Shown: positions 63,341 through 64,000 of the stretch, piece after piece
Layout of the letters: every line of letters begins with the position of its first letter
How positions within the stretch are numbered: the first letter of the stretch is position 1
Assembly (NCBI GenBank): GCA_004212075.1
Contig: RXIF01000002.1
Coordinates: 62,001-126,000, forward strand
DNA: 64,000 nucleotides
Source of the DNA: Candidatus Methanoliparum thermophilum
GTDB lineage: Archaea; Halobacteriota; Methanoliparia; Methanoliparales; Methanoliparaceae
Direction: 5' to 3'
Program-made: the position numbers and the translations under genes
The notes under the pieces: generated by a model
What the model was told of the DNA's origin: nothing
Databases searched by the model: none
What the model saw: the letters and a program-made list of their open reading frames with translations, nothing else

Positions 63341-64000
63341 GTTGGCACCTCTTTTTCCTTAGTTTTGTCATTTTCTTCTATCAAATGGTTAACCCTGATT
63401 TTGCCAGTAAGCAAGTCCTCCATCAAGCCCTGCTTTATTCTTTCAAGTTTCTCTTTATATCTTTCTTCTTTTTCTATTATTTCGTCTATCTGGGAGAGGA
63501 TTAAAGCGATGCGGTGTTGTTCGGGGAGGGGAGGAAGAGGAAATTCATGAGTTTTTAAGATATTCCAACTTGTTCTCGGCATTTTAGTTCCGAAAATTTT
63601 TGACTCTGCTAATTTTAAAAATTGTTCGGATTGAATCACTAAATACAAAAAATCCCTGATTATTTCAGGGCTATTAGGCATTATTACATATATTTCTGTT
63701 GAGCACCAGCCATCAAACCTGGCATACCAATATTTTCTTAAGTTAGGTCTCAACTTGCCAAATAAAATATCTCCCTTCTTGAACACACTTGCATTTCCTT
63801 TTATTTTTTCAGATGGAGTAAATCCACTGACATATCCACCTTCTTTTTCTATATTTTCAAGTCCGATATATTTCTGGTTGTTTGGTGGGAACATTTTTTT
63901 ATTTCTCAATTTGACAACATCTCCCAACTTCACCACCCCCCACTCCTCTGGTATCTTGCCAAGTGGTGAGTCCTTGAACCTGTGCGTCTCCTCACTCCTT
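63337..64000 (-). CDS. hsdS: Type I restriction specificity subunit (5' partial)
   Basis: HsdS sets the DNA target of the type I complex. The visible part has FKDSPLGKIPEEWGVVKLGD at its start, the standard opening of a specificity repeat, one target-recognition domain with FKKGDILFGKLRPNLRK and LPPLPEQHRIALILSQIDEII, and the C-terminal coiled conserved region with GLMEDLLTGKIRV. The frame is open to the right edge, so the first half-subunit and hsdM lie beyond the window. Confidence 0.9.
   Translation of the reverse strand, partial: RSEETHRFKDSPLGKIPEEWGVVKLGDVVKLRNKKMFPPNNQKYIGLENIEKEGGYVSGFTPSEKIKGNASVFKKGDILFGKLRPNLRKYWYARFDGWCSTEIYVIMPNSPEIIRDFLYLVIQSEQFLKLAESKIFGTKMPRTSWNILKTHEFPLPPLPEQHRIALILSQIDEIIEKEERYKEKLERIKQGLMEDLLTGKIRVNHLIEENDKTKEKEVPT

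Overview
The window is AT-rich archaeal chromosome. It encodes archaeal SRP54/FtsY, TATA-binding protein, a clamp-loader small subunit, GGGP synthase, the mevalonate-5-phosphate dehydratase large subunit, and archaeal-type aromatic amino acid genes. It also has a canonical methyl-coenzyme M reductase operon in the order mcrBDCGA and a clear methylene-tetrahydromethanopterin reductase (mer). Alongside this methane chemistry are a long-chain acyl-CoA synthetase and a complete set of beta-oxidation-type genes. Canonical MCR plus Mer plus fatty acyl-CoA catabolism best fits the alkane-degrading methanogenic lineage Ca. Methanoliparia (Halobacteriota). It fits ANME-1 less well, because ANME-1 lacks mer and usually mcrC/mcrD. 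The lineage is an inference from gene content; no alkyl-CoM reductase lies in the window.

Layout. 0-6.7 kb: ftsY (cut by the left edge), ffh, small genes, hisS, and an ADP-forming acyl-CoA synthetase alpha-like protein. 6.9-9.5 kb: feoB with a DtxR-type regulator and its operator. 9.5-13.7 kb: RFC small subunit, a Cas4-like nuclease, a nucleotidyltransferase, speE/speD. 14-16.9 kb: mer, an FrhB-like protein, nadM, a tiny zinc ribbon. 17-22.9 kb: SCP2-like gene, tmk, a Nog1-like GTPase, aconitase X, tRNA-Cys, GGGPS, a CNNM/CBS protein. 23.3-33.8 kb: a catabolic island of thiolase + DUF35, SDR, 3-hydroxyacyl-CoA dehydrogenase, enoyl-CoA hydratase, a benzoyl-CoA-reductase/2-hydroxyacyl-CoA-dehydratase-like pair with its ATPase activator, and a two-subunit B12 acyl-CoA mutase with MeaB. 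34-43.3 kb: a B12/radical SAM protein, a U32 protein, the mcr operon, and a broken ParA-like gene with a wHTH partner. 43.7-55.1 kb: housekeeping genes, fatty acid activation, an ABC ATPase, the archaeal shikimate entry genes. 55.3-64 kb: a defence island (orphan cas6, a broken AbiEi-type antitoxin, a structured intergenic element, and a type I restriction operon with an embedded DUF262 gene) cut by the right edge.

The most striking feature is a dispersed family of short palindromic elements, about 28 hairpin units at 13 loci between 4.8 and 50.1 kb. A typical unit has 8-nt stems around a 3-nt loop, and units are chained by GCT-type linkers. They lie in spacers but also inside genes: two in-frame insertions in tmk, one each in feoB and a DUF92 membrane protein. 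They also supply the C-terminal codons and stop of hisS, mer, tmk, the dehydratase activator and an ABC ATPase. This resembles the Rickettsia palindromic element phenomenon. I saw no unit in the mcr region or the defence island.

The second candidate novelty is the acyl-CoA mutase in the catabolic island. It keeps the carboxylate-binding Arg of methylmalonyl-CoA mutase but has Leu at the Tyr89 position and Asn at the His244 position, which suggests an unassigned substrate. The island is bracketed by two copies of a separate ~62-bp repeat.
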